DNA of 22,762 nucleotides from JBIKLM01 sp044375105 (GTDB lineage: Bacteria > Planctomycetota > UBA1135 > GCA-002686595). Every line of letters starts with the position of its first letter. Position 1 is the first letter of the stretch. Shown one piece after another: positions 21,744 to 22,762 of this stretch. The notes under the pieces are model-generated. The model was not told the DNA's origin, searched no databases, and was given only the letters and a program-made list of their open reading frames with translations. A program made the translations under genes and the position numbers. The DNA lies in assembly GCA_044375105.1 (NCBI GenBank), contig JBILNK010000060.1, positions 1 through 22,762 of the forward strand. Direction: 5' to 3'.

Positions 21744-22762
21744 ATGCGTCAGCCCCATCCCGACCGCTCTCCGGCCTCCTCCACCCCCGCCGCGGGTTTC
21801 GACCGCCGCGCCCTGCTGCGCCGCTCGCTGATCGGCGGCATCGGCGTCAGCGTCTTCGGCCGCACCACGGCGATCGCCGCCAGCGGATCCGGCGGCCTGA
21901 TCGACGGCTTCGGCCCGCTGCTGGCCCCGGACCAAAACGGCCTGCAGCTGCCCGCCGGCTTCAGCTCGCGCGTGATCGCCACCTCGGGGCAAGCGGTGCC
22001 CGGCACCTCCTTCGTCTGGCCGGCGGACCCCGACGGCGGCGCCACCTTCCTGACCCCCGACGGCGGCTGGGTCTATGTGTGCAATTCGGAGCGTTCGAGC
22101 GGCCTGGGCGGCGTCAGCGCGATCCGTTTCGATGTGGCTGGCAACGTCACGGCGGCCTACTCGATCCTGACCGGCACCACGCGCAACTGCGCCGGCGGCC
22201 CGACCCCCTGGGGCACCTGGCTGTCCTGCGAAGAGACCACCAACGGCGAGGTCTACGAGTGCAGCCCCCTGTCGCCGGGCTCCCAGGGCATCAAGCGCCC
22301 CTGGATGGGCAAGTTCCAGCACGAAGCGGCCGCGGTCGACCCGATCCGGCGCGTGATCCTGCTGACCGAGGACCGCAGCGACGGCCTCCTGTACCGCTTC
22401 CGGCCCAGCAACTACCCGGATCTCTCCAGCGGCACGCTGGAAGCCGCCCAAATCCTCGGCAGCGGTTCGATCGCCCTGGGTCAAGTGCGCTCGGTGACCT
22501 GGCTGCCGGTGCCCGACCCGACCGTCAGCGGCGGCACCGCCACGCGCTTCCAAGTGCCGGCCGCGACGCGCTTCAACGGCGGCGAGGGCGCCTGGTATCA
22601 GGACGACGTGGTGCACTTCACCACCAAGGGCGACAACCGCGTCTGGAAGTACGACTCGGCGGCCGACACGATCGAGATCCTCTACCAGGCCAACCTGAGC
22701 CCGACCCCGCAGCTGACCGGCGTCGACAACGTGTTCGTGACGCCCGCTGGCGAGGTGCTGGT
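21744..22762 (+). CDS. PhoX/DUF839 family protein, 3' partial
   Basis: The frame is open from the ATG at 21744 to the end of the window (339 complete codons). The N-terminus FDRRALLRRSLIGGIGVSVFG (split as DRRALLRR plus a hydrophobic run) is a Tat signal with Arg21-Arg22, so the protein is exported folded. The mature part shows DUF839/PhoX hallmarks: NCAGGPTPWGTWLSCEET, HEAAAVDP, LLTEDRSDGLLYRFRPS, RFNGGEGAWYQDD and VDNVFVTPAGEVL. PhoX enzymes are calcium/iron-dependent alkaline phosphatases with a beta-propeller fold, but many DUF839 members have no assigned activity. About half or more of the protein is probably visible. It follows the exosortase gene by 100 nt. Whether the unseen C-terminus carries a sorting signal is unknown. 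Confidence 0.9.
   Translation, partial: MRQPHPDRSPASSTPAAGFDRRALLRRSLIGGIGVSVFGRTTAIAASGSGGLIDGFGPLLAPDQNGLQLPAGFSSRVIATSGQAVPGTSFVWPADPDGGATFLTPDGGWVYVCNSERSSGLGGVSAIRFDVAGNVTAAYSILTGTTRNCAGGPTPWGTWLSCEETTNGEVYECSPLSPGSQGIKRPWMGKFQHEAAAVDPIRRVILLTEDRSDGLLYRFRPSNYPDLSSGTLEAAQILGSGSIALGQVRSVTWLPVPDPTVSGGTATRFQVPAATRFNGGEGAWYQDDVVHFTTKGDNRVWKYDSAADTIEILYQANLSPTPQLTGVDNVFVTPAGEVL

Noticed and set aside
1..22762. CRISPR arrays, tRNA or rRNA genes, insertion sequences, replication origin
   Set aside because: No regularly spaced repeats, clover-leaf-like sequence, transposase motifs or DnaA-box cluster were found by eye.

Overview
This is a very GC-rich window, apart from one stretch at about 2.9-4.35 kb, from a Gram-negative-type bacterium. 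The envelope features are a lipobox lipoprotein, Tat-type signal peptides, an AlgI-like acyltransferase and an exosortase-like protein. Planctomycetota or Myxococcota-like lineages seem plausible because an ECF sigma factor sits next to a membrane-anchored YfbK/VWA protein and because an agmatinase-family protein, PhoX and an exosortase are present. The sequence alone does not settle the taxonomy. No tRNA, rRNA, CRISPR array, insertion sequence or integrase was seen.

Layout. (1) 1-2828, plus strand: biotin synthesis, a BioF-BioD fusion (5' end outside the window) overlapping bioA by ATGA. (2) 3095-4345, plus strand: two unrecognised envelope-type genes in a clearly lower-GC island. (3) 4605-10636, minus strand: a DUF442-like phosphatase lipoprotein, a DUF423 membrane protein, and a tight four-gene operon read as ketoacyl-ACP synthase III, MDR oxidoreductase, SGNH hydrolase-like protein and MBOAT acyltransferase. 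(4) 11142-13509, plus strand: a Pr6Pr-family membrane protein and a PhoD-type phosphatase/phosphodiesterase. (5) 13609-14577, minus strand: a DUF6929-like gene broken by one in-frame TAG. (6) 14840-18299, minus strand: an ECF sigma factor followed 4 nt later by a 934-residue protein combining an anti-sigma-like N-terminus, a membrane segment and a YfbK/VWA region. (7) 18658-20134, plus strand: an agmatinase/arginase-family enzyme and a DUF4870-like membrane protein. (8) 20346-21643, plus strand: a membrane protein ending in a SEC-C zinc motif, coupled by ATGA to an exosortase H-like protein. (9) 21744 to the end, plus strand: the first 339 codons of a Tat-exported PhoX/DUF839 protein.

How the genes may work together. 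The bio genes convert pimeloyl thioester to dethiobiotin. The four-gene minus-strand operon looks like an acyl-making and acyl-transfer cassette for an exported glycan or lipid. The sigma/VWA pair looks like an envelope-sensing regulatory unit. The SEC-C protein and exosortase look like a protein-sorting module with an unusual partner. The best candidates for something undescribed are the four-gene acyl cassette and the SEC-C/exosortase pair.
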